Positions 54,715 through 63,733 of a stretch of DNA of 64,000 bases are shown here, in pieces. The stretch lies in the NCBI RefSeq assembly GCF_016597815.1, contig NZ_VCHA01000006.1, positions 124,001 through 188,000 of the forward strand, read 5' to 3'. Every line of letters starts with the position of its first letter. Within the stretch, counting starts at the first letter, position 1. The translations under genes were made by a program, and so were the position numbers. The notes beneath the pieces were generated by a model that saw only the letters and a list, made by a program, of their open reading frames with translations, was not told the origin of the DNA and ran no database searches. The DNA is from Marinobacter sp. DY40_1A1 (GTDB lineage: Bacteria > Pseudomonadota > Gammaproteobacteria > Pseudomonadales > Oleiphilaceae).

Positions 54715-56136
54715 TCACACGATCTTCCGCAGTACCTTTCCTACGAACTTGTTAAAACCACCGGCTGGCGGATTAAAGGCGAATGCGCCGTTAAGCTTGG
54801 GCTGTATCAGTACCGATTTGAGATGGCTCAGCTGATCAAATCCGGCTTTGCCGTGATAGGACCCCATCCCACTTTCACCAACACCGCCAAACGGCATGGT
54901 GTCTGCAACCACATGGAATGCCGTTTCGTTGACGCAGGCCCCGCCAGACAAAGTGCCATTGAGCCAGAAGTCCCGTTCTTGGCGGCCGTCTGAAAATACA
55001 TACAGCGCGAGTGGCGACGGGCGAGAGTTTACGAAGTCCCGGGCTTCCTCGGGAGAGTCATAGGTGATCAGCGGCAGCACTGGGCCGAAGATTTCCTCAC
55101 GCATTATTCGGCTGTCTTTGGGCGGGTTCAGCACCAGCGTTGGGGTCATTTTGCCCTTCGCATGCTCAGTGTTTTTGGGTAAAAGCTCCCGCACTTCAGC
55201 ACCGGCTGCTTTGGCATCAGCCACCAGATCGCACAGGCGGTTAAGGTGGTTGTCATTAACGATCCCGGTGTAGTCCGGGCTTTGCGGGCCCTCCGGAAAA
55301 AAGCTGTGCACCGCAGTTTCCATTGCCGTCGCAAAGGCTTCCAGCTGATTCCGTGGCAACAATACATAATCCGGAGCAACACAGATCTGCCCGGCATTGG
55401 CCACTTTCCCGAACGCAATTCTGCGTGCTGAATAGTCGAGGCTGGCGTGTTCACCAATGATAGCCGGAGATTTTCCGCCAAGCTCTAGCGTAACGGGTGT
55501 CAGATTTCGCGCAGCCGCCATTGCCACTTCCCGTCCTACCCGGGTAGAGCCGGTGAAAAACAGGTGATCAAATGGCAAGTTGGAAAATTCCTGAGATAGT
55601 TCAACGCCGCCGATGCACACCGAGACTTCAGTTGGATCAAACATGTCAGCGATCATTTTTGCCATTACTTCGGACGTTTTTGGCGTTAACTCCGATGGCT
55701 TCAACATTACGCGATTACCCGCCGCCAAGGCTGCAGCAATGGGGGCAAGGGCAAGATATACGGGGAAGTTCCAGGGCGATATAACGCCGACCACCCCTTT
55801 GGGCTGGGGAATGACGCGGCCACGAGCAGGTTTTAGGTGCAGTGGCACGCCAACTTTTCGCGGTTTCATCCAGCGTTTGACCGAGCGGCGATTGCGCCGG
55901 ATGTCGCCAAGCGGAATCGTTATATCGAAAGTGCCCGAGTCAGACTCCGAGCGGTGCCGGAAGTCTGTGTTCATGGCGGCGACCAACTCCGGCTCATACT
56001 GGAGTAACGCCGTTTCAAGCCGGGACAAGCGCTCCCTGCGTACTTCGGCAGAAGGCATTGGGTCGGTTAAGTGCGCGGCACGAGCGGCTGAAAAAACGGC
56101 TAGCAGATGATCAGATTTGGAAAGATTAGAAGTCAT
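54715..56136 (-). CDS. Aldehyde dehydrogenase (coniferyl-aldehyde-type)
   Basis: A 473-residue NAD(P)-dependent enzyme. VVGVISPWNFPVYLALAPIAAALAAGN and MLKPSELTPKTSEV bind the cofactor; catalytic Glu is in TLELGGKSP; catalytic Cys in NAGQICVAPDYVL. The C-terminal VNETAFHVVADTMPFGGVGESGMGSYHGKAGFDQLSH is the group III signature shared with coniferyl aldehyde dehydrogenases and with enzymes oxidising fatty aldehydes. Start ATG 56136 with GAGGAG seven bases upstream. Last gene of the operon and one base after the hydrolase stop. It would turn the aldehyde made by the GMC enzyme into an acid. Confidence 0.88.
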   Translation of the reverse strand: MTSNLSKSDHLLAVFSAARAAHLTDPMPSAEVRRERLSRLETALLQYEPELVAAMNTDFRHRSESDSGTFDITIPLGDIRRNRRSVKRWMKPRKVGVPLHLKPARGRVIPQPKGVVGVISPWNFPVYLALAPIAAALAAGNRVMLKPSELTPKTSEVMAKMIADMFDPTEVSVCIGGVELSQEFSNLPFDHLFFTGSTRVGREVAMAAARNLTPVTLELGGKSPAIIGEHASLDYSARRIAFGKVANAGQICVAPDYVLLPRNQLEAFATAMETAVHSFFPEGPQSPDYTGIVNDNHLNRLCDLVADAKAAGAEVRELLPKNTEHAKGKMTPTLVLNPPKDSRIMREEIFGPVLPLITYDSPEEARDFVNSRPSPLALYVFSDGRQERDFWLNGTLSGGACVNETAFHVVADTMPFGGVGESGMGSYHGKAGFDQLSHLKSVLIQPKLNGAFAFNPPAGGFNKFVGKVLRKIV

Positions 56137-56137
56137 A

Positions 56138-57100
56138 TCAGCGCTCCTCAGCGAGATGAAGCTGGAAAGCTTCGGGCCAGAATGCACGCCGCAGGAAGGC
56201 GGCCATTTGGTTGTTGGCGTAGCTGGCTTCGGGCGTCAGGTGCATACGAACTGGCCAGATATGACCCGCCCCGGCTTGCCGCAATACCTCTACCTGACCG
56301 CCGGCAGCTGAGAGAATGTTGGCCATGCGTTCAGTGTCATCACGCAGGAGTTCGTCTTCGCCGGTGAGCAGCATGGTGGGTGGGGGCGGGCGGTCCCATT
56401 CTGCAAACAGTGGTGACACCGCAGGGTTATCAAGCGACTGGCCGCCGGCATAAAGTTGTGCTGTTCGCCGCAGCCAGCTCTCCGGCACCATGGCTTCGCT
56501 GCGCTTGTTGGTGCGTACAGACTCTCCTGAAAGCGACAGGTCAAACCAGGGTGAGACCGCCATCATGGCGGCTGGGTCGGGCAGCCCGGCGGCGCGAATA
56601 CGGGCCAGCAGGGCAAATGCGAGCGCGCCCCCGGCGCTGTCCCCGGCAATGGCGATATCGGAAGGCTGGTAGCCTTCGGCAAGCAGCCCACGATAAACCG
56701 CTTCGGCATCGTCGGGGGCTGCTGGGAATGGGTGTTCCGGGGCGAGCCGATAGTCCGCCAGGAACGCACGGGCTCCACCGGCAGCGGCAACTGTGGCCGC
56801 CCAAGCACCGTGGGAGCCTACGCCACCTACGGTAAAGGCGCCACCATGAAGCCATAACAGCACTTTTTTGGAGTCAGGCGTGACTGCGGGGGTGCCAAGG
56901 TCACACCAGCGCCCAGGAACCCCACCCACTTCGCCTTTTTGCAAGCGAACATCCATGGGGCGGGGGTAGCACATCCAGGCGTGCAACCCCGCCACGCGGC
57001 GTAATAGCGGTTGTGAGCGAACGGCGCCAATCAGAGGCTTTTCGAACAGGTGTTGGAATAGTGTCCAGAACCGTTGGCGCTTTGAAATACCCTTCGCCAT
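56138..57100 (-). CDS. HSL-type alpha/beta hydrolase (esterase)
   Basis: A 320-residue esterase of the hormone-sensitive-lipase group: HGGAFTVGG (oxyanion), nucleophile GDSAGGALAF, then Asp in TGEDELLRDD and His in GAGHIWPV. The catalytic triad is complete. It would split the ester made by the monooxygenase into acid and alcohol. ATG 57100 with GGAG seven bases upstream is preferred over TTG 57106; it begins two bases after the ligase stop. Fourth gene of the operon. Confidence 0.88.
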   Translation of the reverse strand: MAKGISKRQRFWTLFQHLFEKPLIGAVRSQPLLRRVAGLHAWMCYPRPMDVRLQKGEVGGVPGRWCDLGTPAVTPDSKKVLLWLHGGAFTVGGVGSHGAWAATVAAAGGARAFLADYRLAPEHPFPAAPDDAEAVYRGLLAEGYQPSDIAIAGDSAGGALAFALLARIRAAGLPDPAAMMAVSPWFDLSLSGESVRTNKRSEAMVPESWLRRTAQLYAGGQSLDNPAVSPLFAEWDRPPPPTMLLTGEDELLRDDTERMANILSAAGGQVEVLRQAGAGHIWPVRMHLTPEASYANNQMAAFLRRAFWPEAFQLHLAEER

Positions 57101-57102
57101 GA

Positions 57103-58638
57103 TCAATCTCCGGTGAGCTGGGCGCGGAGCTCGTGCTTTAGCACCTTGTTCATGGGTGAGAGTGGCAGCTCCTTCACCAGCGACAGGCTTCGAGGGTGCT
57201 TGTAGCCGGCAATCCGGTCTTTCAGATAGCCGTTAACCTCTTCCAATGTGGGTGTGTGGGTTTCTTTAGGGACGATAACGGCATGAACTCTTTCACCCCA
57301 TTTCTCGTCCGGCAACCCGACCACGGCCACCATGGCAACACCGGGCAGTGTTGATATGGCGCTTTCAACCTCAGAGGAATAGACGTTTTCGCCACCGGTA
57401 ATAATCATGTCTTTTAACCGGTCGCGCACATAGAGAACGCCCATGTCATCAAGCATGCCGAGATCGCCCGTTCGGTAGCCGCCATTGCGCAGTGCGGCTT
57501 CGGTCTCCGAGGGGCCGTTGCGGTATCCGGACATCACGGTCGGCCCATAAACCACGATTTCACCAACCTGGCCCCGGGGCAGGGCAGCACCATTATCATC
57601 CTCGATACGGATCTGTACGCCGGGCGCTCCGGGTTGGCCCGCACCGTCGATACGCTCAAGCTCGCCGCTGTGGAATTGGGGCCCCAGAAATATGGTTATC
57701 CCGGCTTCCGTCATGCCATAGGCCTGGGTATAGGTGACGCCAGGGAAGGTGCCTTTGAGGCCTGCCAGAAGCCCGGCGGAAATTGGCGAAGAGCCATACA
57801 TCAACCGCTCCAGGCCGGCGAAGTTTTTGCAGCTGAACTCCGGGTCTGTAATCAGCATTTGCATCATGGTGGGTGCCAGGCCCAGCTCTTGTACGCCGTG
57901 GTCACGCACTGCGGAAGCGACCAGATCCGGTCTGAACAAGGGCATCAGCAGTTGGGTTGAGCTTTGGATCAGGCGGGTCAGTGTGGGCTGGATTCCGGCA
58001 ACGTGGAAGAACGGGAAGCAGGAGCTGTAGGTCTTTCCAGTAGTAGGGAAACCGGCTACAGCCATGACCATGGCACCGGCGACCAGGCTGGCATGGGAAT
58101 GAACCACTCCCTTGGATCGCCCGGTGGTGCCGCCGGTATAGAGAATAATAGCCGGGGTTGCAGGGTCGCGCTCAGGGTTCAGCTCAACAGGCTCGGCGCG
58201 CAAATCATTTACCGACTGCATACCCGCGGGCGTATCGCCCTGACCTATATGCACAAAGATCAAGTCCGGCCTGTTTTTGGCAAGTTCGGCCGCCAAGGGC
58301 AAGAAGGGGTCATCCAGGGCGACCACCGCTACATCTGCGTCATCCAGCGCAAAGGCAATTTCTGCCGCTGCCCATCTTAAATTCAGAGGGACTGGAACCA
58401 GGTTCGCCAAAGGTGCGGCCAAGATTATCTGCAGCGTTTCAATGCTGTTAAGTCCCAGCACGGCCACGCCCTTGCCGGGCTTTAGCTCAAGCCCGGTTAG
58501 CCCGCCGGCGATTTGCCGAAGGTCGCGTACAAAATCCGGGCTGGTTAGTGCTCGCCCGGACAGGTCACTGAAAGCCGCTCGTCCGCTATCGGTTTTTTCG
58601 GCGAAAAGGTAAAGCTCATCTAACGTCTGGAAGGTCAT
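57103..58638 (-). CDS. AMP-forming acyl-CoA synthetase
   Basis: A 511-residue adenylate-forming ligase. A3 motif ILYTGGTTGRSKGVVHSH, A5 YGMTEAG, A7 YRTGDLG, A8 (VRDRLKDMIITGGENVYSSEVE) and the lysine-bearing A10 in LPLSPMNKVLKHELR are all present. It activates a carboxylic acid (chain length not known) to acyl-CoA for beta-oxidation. Within the operon it could activate acids released by the esterase or by the aldehyde dehydrogenase. 33 bases after the GMC gene. Confidence 0.92.
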   Translation of the reverse strand: MTFQTLDELYLFAEKTDSGRAAFSDLSGRALTSPDFVRDLRQIAGGLTGLELKPGKGVAVLGLNSIETLQIILAAPLANLVPVPLNLRWAAAEIAFALDDADVAVVALDDPFLPLAAELAKNRPDLIFVHIGQGDTPAGMQSVNDLRAEPVELNPERDPATPAIILYTGGTTGRSKGVVHSHASLVAGAMVMAVAGFPTTGKTYSSCFPFFHVAGIQPTLTRLIQSSTQLLMPLFRPDLVASAVRDHGVQELGLAPTMMQMLITDPEFSCKNFAGLERLMYGSSPISAGLLAGLKGTFPGVTYTQAYGMTEAGITIFLGPQFHSGELERIDGAGQPGAPGVQIRIEDDNGAALPRGQVGEIVVYGPTVMSGYRNGPSETEAALRNGGYRTGDLGMLDDMGVLYVRDRLKDMIITGGENVYSSEVESAISTLPGVAMVAVVGLPDEKWGERVHAVIVPKETHTPTLEEVNGYLKDRIAGYKHPRSLSLVKELPLSPMNKVLKHELRAQLTGD

Positions 58639-58671
58639 TGTTATCTTCTCTAACCAGGGAGGAAGGCTATA

Positions 58672-60282
58672 TCAGTCGCGGAAGAACTCCGCTGCTGCCT
58701 TCTCTGCAATCATGATTGTCGGGGCGTTTGTGTTGCCGCTGATTAGCGTTGGCATCACAGAAGCGTCTATCACGCGAAGACCTTCAACGCCTCGTACCCG
58801 CAAAGATGTATCGACAACCGAATCCTGATCGCTGCCCATGCGGCAGGTTCCAATGGGGTGGTAAACGGTGTCGCAATGGTTGCGGATCATTTCCAGCAGA
58901 TCCTCGTCGCTGTCAGTGGAGCGAGCGGTGAAAGACCGGGTAATTCGGCTCGCGACCGGCTCAGACTCCATTATCTGCAAGGTGCGTCGAACCGCTTTTA
59001 AAAGTAGCTGTGCATCTCGCTCGTCGCCCAGGAAGTCGGGATCGATTAGCGGTGCTGCCATCGGGTCAGAGGAGGCGAGAGCAACATGGCCGCGGCTTTC
59101 AGGCCGAAGAATGCAAGCATGGCAAGAGATTCCATAGCCAGGTTTGATCTTCCGGCCGTGATCCTCAACTCGCGCGATAACAAAGTGCAGCTGAACGTTG
59201 GGCCAGTCATCATGAACTCCATCTACTGAGAAAAATGCACCACCTTCTGTGAAATTGGTGGACAGCAAGCCTTTACCGCTGGAAAACCACTCTCGCATCC
59301 CACCCAGTAAGCGGAAGGTGCCTGATACACCGACACCAAACACATAGGTGGTGTTAACCCCGTAGGACAAAACCACATCGGGATGGTCTTGAAGGTTCTG
59401 ACCTACCGCTGGCAGATCATGAATTACGGGGATTCCGTGCTGCTGTAGATGTGCCGCAGGGCCGATACCGGACAGCATCAATAGCTGAGGCGACTGAAAT
59501 GCACCCGCAGACAGAATCACTTCGTTGGCGGCTACGATGGTCAGCGTTTTACCGCCTTGGCGATATTCAACACCAGTGGCCTTGTTCCCGGAGAACAAAA
59601 CGCGGGTAGCATGCGCACCGGTAATCACCTTCAGGTTGGGGCGGGTGTCCATCACAGGGTGGAGATAGGCCGCCGCCGCAGAGCATCGTTGCCCCCTGCG
59701 ACTGTCGTGGAACTGGGTTACCTGGTAATAACCGATTCCAGCCTGGGTTTCGCCATTAAAGTCGTCTGTAAGAGGCAATTGGCAGGCTTGGCCGGCAGCA
59801 ATCCAGTCTTTGGTAATAGAGCGGGGGCTAGAGGGGTCGGCCACATGCAAGGGTCCTGCAGCTCCGTGCAGTTTGCTTCCACCGCGCTCATTGCTCTCGG
59901 ATTTGCGGAAGTAAGGCAGTACGCCCTTCCAGTCCCAGCCTTCAGCACCGAGCTCAGCCCAGCGATCATAATCCCGGGGATTGCCACGGGTGTATACCAT
60001 GGCATTAATTGCTGAGGAGCCGCCCAATGTGCGCCCACGTGGCTGATAGCCGCAGCGGCCATTGAGCCCTCGCTGAGGCACGGTCGTAAATGCCCAATTA
60101 TTCATCTTTACGGGTTTGCCTGGCATCATCGCTACTGTCAGCGCGGGCATGCGAACAAGCAAGCTTTTACCGTCGCCACCGGCTTCAAGCAGGCATACTC
60201 GTTTTTCCGGGTCCTCGCTTAAACGAGCTGCGAGCACAGAGCCAGCCGAGCCCCCTCCAACAATCACATAGTCAAACTGCAT
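58672..60282 (-). CDS. GMC-family FAD alcohol dehydrogenase (AlkJ/choline-dehydrogenase-like)
   Basis: A 536-residue flavoprotein. FAD motif VGGGSAGSVLAARLSED, GMC signature 1 GRTLGGSSAINAMVYTRG, signature 2 GAFQSPQLLMLSGIGP, and the catalytic His in YHPIGTCRMG with the later GNTNAPTIMIAEK. It oxidises primary alcohols to aldehydes with electrons passed to a quinone or O2; AlkJ of the alkane pathway is a relative. ATG 60282 overlaps the monooxygenase stop by 11 bases, with GGAGG six bases upstream. Second gene of the operon. Confidence 0.92.
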   Translation of the reverse strand: MQFDYVIVGGGSAGSVLAARLSEDPEKRVCLLEAGGDGKSLLVRMPALTVAMMPGKPVKMNNWAFTTVPQRGLNGRCGYQPRGRTLGGSSAINAMVYTRGNPRDYDRWAELGAEGWDWKGVLPYFRKSESNERGGSKLHGAAGPLHVADPSSPRSITKDWIAAGQACQLPLTDDFNGETQAGIGYYQVTQFHDSRRGQRCSAAAAYLHPVMDTRPNLKVITGAHATRVLFSGNKATGVEYRQGGKTLTIVAANEVILSAGAFQSPQLLMLSGIGPAAHLQQHGIPVIHDLPAVGQNLQDHPDVVLSYGVNTTYVFGVGVSGTFRLLGGMREWFSSGKGLLSTNFTEGGAFFSVDGVHDDWPNVQLHFVIARVEDHGRKIKPGYGISCHACILRPESRGHVALASSDPMAAPLIDPDFLGDERDAQLLLKAVRRTLQIMESEPVASRITRSFTARSTDSDEDLLEMIRNHCDTVYHPIGTCRMGSDQDSVVDTSLRVRGVEGLRVIDASVMPTLISGNTNAPTIMIAEKAAAEFFRD

Positions 60283-61771
60283 GGAGAACCTCCTGCTGGC
60301 AAGGCTTGACGCATACCATGGTCAGCTCGCGCCGGTCGATCTCGGCCATGGAGGCAATAAATTCCTTCCAGGTGTAGGGGAACACGACAGGCACACCGGC
60401 CGCATCCAGATACCAGCTCTGGCAGCCACTCGTCCAGACAGACTCGCCAAGCCCTGCCTTTATATACTCAACGAAGGCCGATACAGCTTCCGGGGTGGGT
60501 TCAATCTCGTCTGCATCGCCGTCGCGCCAGATATCCATCAGCCGCAACACGTAGTCCAGCTGTTCCTCCGCCATGCCAATCACCGAGTTGTTGCCGATGG
60601 GCGTGCCAGGGCCGAGCATCAGGAAGTAGTTGGGGAAGTGTTCCATGAGTACAGCGTGATAGCTGGGGTAGGTGCCGTCTTTCCATGCATCGTCGATGGT
60701 ATGACCAGAGCGTCCTACCAGGCTGCCCGGGCGCATATAGGCGAAGTTGTCGAATCCTGTTGCCAGCACAATAACGTCGAGAGGAACCAGCTCTCCCGTG
60801 ACCAGGCGCACGCCATCAGCCTCAATACCTTTGATGCCGTCGGTAATCAGGTGGGCATTGTCTTTCTGTATCGCAGGGTAGAACGTGAAGTTGACCACCA
60901 TGCGCTTACAACCAACGCCGTACTCCGGCGTGAGCTTCTCGCGTAGATCGCGTTTGCGAACACCCAGGCGAAGATAGGCTTTGCTGGACAGGTTCAGAAG
61001 CGTGCGCTGTACCGGCTCCCCTGTCGTTGCTTTTACGAAGAACTGCTCAATAAATGTCTTGTACAGTGACTTCCAGGGCTTCATCCGCTCGGGCTTTTCC
61101 TTCCAGCGGTTGCGCATCCATTCCGGGAAGCTCAGGTTTGGAAAGGGGAATACCCATTGCGGCGTTCTCTGGAATACAAAGGTTTCGTGCCCGGCCTTAA
61201 CCAGCTCGGGTACCACTTGGTGGGAGGTAGAGCCTGTTCCAATCACGCCCACACGTTTGCCTTTCAGATCCACATCGTGTCGCCACTCGGCGGTGTGCCA
61301 CATCTCGCCGTTGAAGCTGTTCAGCCCGGGAATGTCAGGGCGCTTGGGTTTGTGAAGAATACCCGTTGCTGCAATCACAAAATCTGCGGTGAAGACATCG
61401 CCCTTGTCGGTCTTCACCGTCCAGGTTGCTGTGGTCTCATCGTAAACGGTGGAAACGACAGTCGTTCCAAAGCGAATCATCGGGAGTAGGTTGTATTTTT
61501 TCGCAACGTGTTCCAGATACTCCTGAATTTCTCCGCCTTGGGCACACTGGCTTGACCAGGGCCAGGGCTCGAATGAGTAGCAGTAATGAGGCGAGGGGAT
61601 ATCGCAGGCTACGCCGGGGTATGTATTCTCACGCCATGTGCCGCCAACCCGGTCTGCTTTTTCAATAATGATGACGTCGCTGATTCCTGCTTCTGGCAGT
61701 TTGATACCTGCAAGAATACCGGTGGCGCCTGCCCCGATTACCAGCACTGAAGGCTGCCTTTTGTTATTCAT
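60272..61771 (-). CDS. Baeyer-Villiger-type flavin monooxygenase
   Basis: A 499-residue FAD/NADPH enzyme. First dinucleotide motif GAGATG (about 13-18), GGTWRENTYPG (43-53), the BVMO fingerprint F-x-G-x3-H-x3-W at about residues 154-164 (FNGEMWHTAEW), and the second Rossmann motif IGTGSTS. The fingerprint separates type I BVMOs from simple flavin hydroxylases. It inserts oxygen next to a ketone to give an ester or lactone; an AlmA-like alkane hydroxylase is a less likely reading. Start ATG 61771 has GGGAG five bases upstream. First gene of the operon. Confidence 0.88.
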   Translation of the reverse strand: MNNKRQPSVLVIGAGATGILAGIKLPEAGISDVIIIEKADRVGGTWRENTYPGVACDIPSPHYCYSFEPWPWSSQCAQGGEIQEYLEHVAKKYNLLPMIRFGTTVVSTVYDETTATWTVKTDKGDVFTADFVIAATGILHKPKRPDIPGLNSFNGEMWHTAEWRHDVDLKGKRVGVIGTGSTSHQVVPELVKAGHETFVFQRTPQWVFPFPNLSFPEWMRNRWKEKPERMKPWKSLYKTFIEQFFVKATTGEPVQRTLLNLSSKAYLRLGVRKRDLREKLTPEYGVGCKRMVVNFTFYPAIQKDNAHLITDGIKGIEADGVRLVTGELVPLDVIVLATGFDNFAYMRPGSLVGRSGHTIDDAWKDGTYPSYHAVLMEHFPNYFLMLGPGTPIGNNSVIGMAEEQLDYVLRLMDIWRDGDADEIEPTPEAVSAFVEYIKAGLGESVWTSGCQSWYLDAAGVPVVFPYTWKEFIASMAEIDRRELTMVCVKPCQQEVLHAV

Positions 61772-61933
61772 AATATCTCCCTCTAGCTGGCCGGCATCCG
61801 GCCCTTTGCACTCCGCTGCCATCGCGAACGTTTTTCTGGAACGGCTTATAGTGAACACCTGTGATCAAAAATATTCAAAGGCGGTTAACAGCTAATCATA
61901 AAAGCAGAGCATAGACAAACTTTTTGGACTTTG

Positions 61934-61962
61934 TTGACTTGTTTTGAACGCTAGTGTTCAAT
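61934..61962 (+). promoter_or_regulatory. Promoter of the crotonase-like gene
   Basis: TTGACT (61934-61939), 17-base spacer, TTCAAT (61957-61962). The -35 has five of six consensus bases, the -10 four of six. The spacer holds the palindromic operator candidate. Confidence 0.5.
61944..61961. promoter_or_regulatory. Candidate operator palindrome in the divergent region
   Basis: TTGAACGCTAGTGTTCAA: 16 of 18 bases are symmetric. It covers the spacer and part of the -10 element of the promoter at 61934, where a repressor would block transcription. The likely protein is the TetR product of 54089-54703, but this is positional guesswork. Confidence 0.55.
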
Positions 61963-62137
61963 TTGGCCTGATGTGCAAGATAAAGCGGCTCCTTATGGAG
62001 GGGATCGATGGAGGGTTTCGCAGATGAATATTTGTGCTCAGAGGTGCAGTCTGGGTATACCGGAAATAGTAGTCGTGATTTTGGCGAAGCCCGGCGCGAA
62101 AACATAAGAAACGATTTAACAGAGAAGGAGCAATGAG

Positions 62138-62911
62138 ATGAGTGATACGCCAGTTCTTTTGTCGCGCGATGGGCAAGTTGCGACGATTACACTCAACCGG
62201 CCAGAACACTACAACGCTTTGAATGCGCCGATGCGCAAGGCTCTGACCTCGACCCTGGCTGAAGTGGAAGCAGACCCAACCATTCGGGTTTGCATTATTG
62301 GTGCAGCCGGTAAGGGATTTTCTGCAGGGCAGGATTTGCAGGATTTTGACTACAAGCAAATATCGGATCTGCTGCTGGATGAGTACGAGCCTCTGCTGAA
62401 AACCATTCATCACGGCAACAAGCTCTATATCGCTCGCGTTCATGGTCAGGCAGCTGGTATTGGCGCTGCGCTGGCTCTGACATGCGATCTGGTGATGATG
62501 GCAGAAGATGCCAGTGTATATCTCGCGTTTGCTGCCATTGCGCTTGTGCCCGATGGTGGGCTCACATGGCATCTGCTAAATGCAATGGGTCGCCACCGTG
62601 CACTGGCGGCCATCATCGAAGGAAAGCGGCTTGATGCGGATACGTGTTTAACTCATGGCCTGGCCAATAAAGCTGTGCCTGCTGAAAACCTTGAGCAAGA
62701 AGTGTTTGAATGGGCCAAGGCCTTGGCTGGCGCCGCACCACTTGCTGTCGCCGGAACCAAACGGTTGCTGCGCCAAGTGGCCAGCTGCGACTGGCGCTCA
62801 GCGGTAGCGGTTGAGGCTGAGGAACAGAACGTTACAACGAAATCAAAAGACTTCATGCGGGGCGTTCAGGCATTTGTTGCTCGCCGTGCCCCTGAGTTTG
62901 AAGGTAACTGA
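62138..62911 (+). CDS. Enoyl-CoA hydratase/isomerase (crotonase) family, hydratase residues absent
   Basis: A 257-residue crotonase-fold enzyme with the CoA-binding AGKGFSAGQDLQDF and the GQAAGIGAALALTCDLVMMAED helix. The two Glu of classical hydratases (in GGGCE and PE, rat E144 and E164) are replaced by Ala (GIGAA; AFAAI), while an Asp is kept in VPDGG, as in isomerases such as PaaG. So an isomerase is more likely than a hydratase. AAGGAG lies before ATG 62138. It is divergent from the BVMO operon and likely feeds the same route. Confidence 0.8.
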   Translation: MSDTPVLLSRDGQVATITLNRPEHYNALNAPMRKALTSTLAEVEADPTIRVCIIGAAGKGFSAGQDLQDFDYKQISDLLLDEYEPLLKTIHHGNKLYIARVHGQAAGIGAALALTCDLVMMAEDASVYLAFAAIALVPDGGLTWHLLNAMGRHRALAAIIEGKRLDADTCLTHGLANKAVPAENLEQEVFEWAKALAGAAPLAVAGTKRLLRQVASCDWRSAVAVEAEEQNVTTKSKDFMRGVQAFVARRAPEFEGN

Positions 62912-62917
62912 GACGTT

Positions 62918-63733
62918 TCATTTGGCGAGGTTGGCAAGCTCTTCCGGTAATTCCAGTTTTACCCGCTGACGGCTAAGGGGGCAGTCAAATTCCAACCCGG
63001 CGGCGAGTAGCTGCAGGGGAACTCGTGCAGGTTTTCCGTAAAGACGATCGCCAATAATCGGGTGCCCTATGCTCTGCAAATGTTTGCGGATCTGATGTTT
63101 GCGCCCCGTTTCGATGATAACTTGCACGAGACTGGTTTCGGCGGCTTCATCGGTGCTTAGTGTTGTCACCCGGCTGATAGCCGCTTTGCCGTCAACCGGG
63201 GAGTCAATGAGCTGATCCTTTGTATTGATAATGCCGGCTACTCGGGCCCGGTAGCGTTTGGCCATGGTGCGCCCGGCAAAGCATTGGGACAGGGCGCCGG
63301 CGGCTTTGGAGTCGTGGGCAATCAGCATTAGCCCCGCAGCATCTCCATCTAACCGGTGAACCAGAAAGCAGGGACGCTTCAGCTCAAGTTCAGCCGAGCG
63401 CAGCAGGCTGCAGTGGTCTCCCCATTGGGAGCCTTGAGCGAGTAAGCCATGGGGCTTGAACCACACACTGTAACGGCTTTTATCTTCGATCAGAATTGCC
63501 GCTTTGGGCGTGCGGTTCAGAACATTTTCATCGTAATAAAGCTGCAACTGGGTGCCGGCTTGCAGCTCTTTGGTTGCACGCCGTAACCGCACTTTCTTGC
63601 CTTTCAGAGTCCACCAGCAGGCGCCTTTGTTCATGGCGTCTTTTATGCGTTGGCGAGGAAGCCCTGAGGCTTCACTCAAGGCTTCGCAGGCTGTTTCTGG
63701 CTGCTTGACTGTAACGTCGATTTTTCTGCGCAT
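62918..63733 (-). CDS. RluA-family RNA pseudouridine synthase
   Basis: A 271-residue enzyme. The catalytic motif appears as HRLDGDAAGLML with the Asp nucleophile, and the downstream KRYRARVAG and GRKHQIRKHLQSIGHPIIGD are typical of RluA-type synthases. The N-terminal segment (RQRIKDAMNKGACWW) fits an S4-like RNA-binding domain. The exact RNA target is not readable. The stop is six bases from the crotonase stop; its ATG overlaps the stress-protein stop by one base (TAATG). Confidence 0.88.
   Translation of the reverse strand: MRRKIDVTVKQPETACEALSEASGLPRQRIKDAMNKGACWWTLKGKKVRLRRATKELQAGTQLQLYYDENVLNRTPKAAILIEDKSRYSVWFKPHGLLAQGSQWGDHCSLLRSAELELKRPCFLVHRLDGDAAGLMLIAHDSKAAGALSQCFAGRTMAKRYRARVAGIINTKDQLIDSPVDGKAAISRVTTLSTDEAAETSLVQVIIETGRKHQIRKHLQSIGHPIIGDRLYGKPARVPLQLLAAGLEFDCPLSRQRVKLELPEELANLAK

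Larger units (their letters stand above)
61772..62137. other. Divergent control region of the monooxygenase operon and the crotonase gene
   Basis: 366 bases without a gene. It carries the plus-strand promoter (61934-61962) with the internal palindrome (61944-61961). The start of transcription for the leftward operon was not located with confidence. The crotonase leader (61970-62137) contains no obvious structure. Confidence 0.5.
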
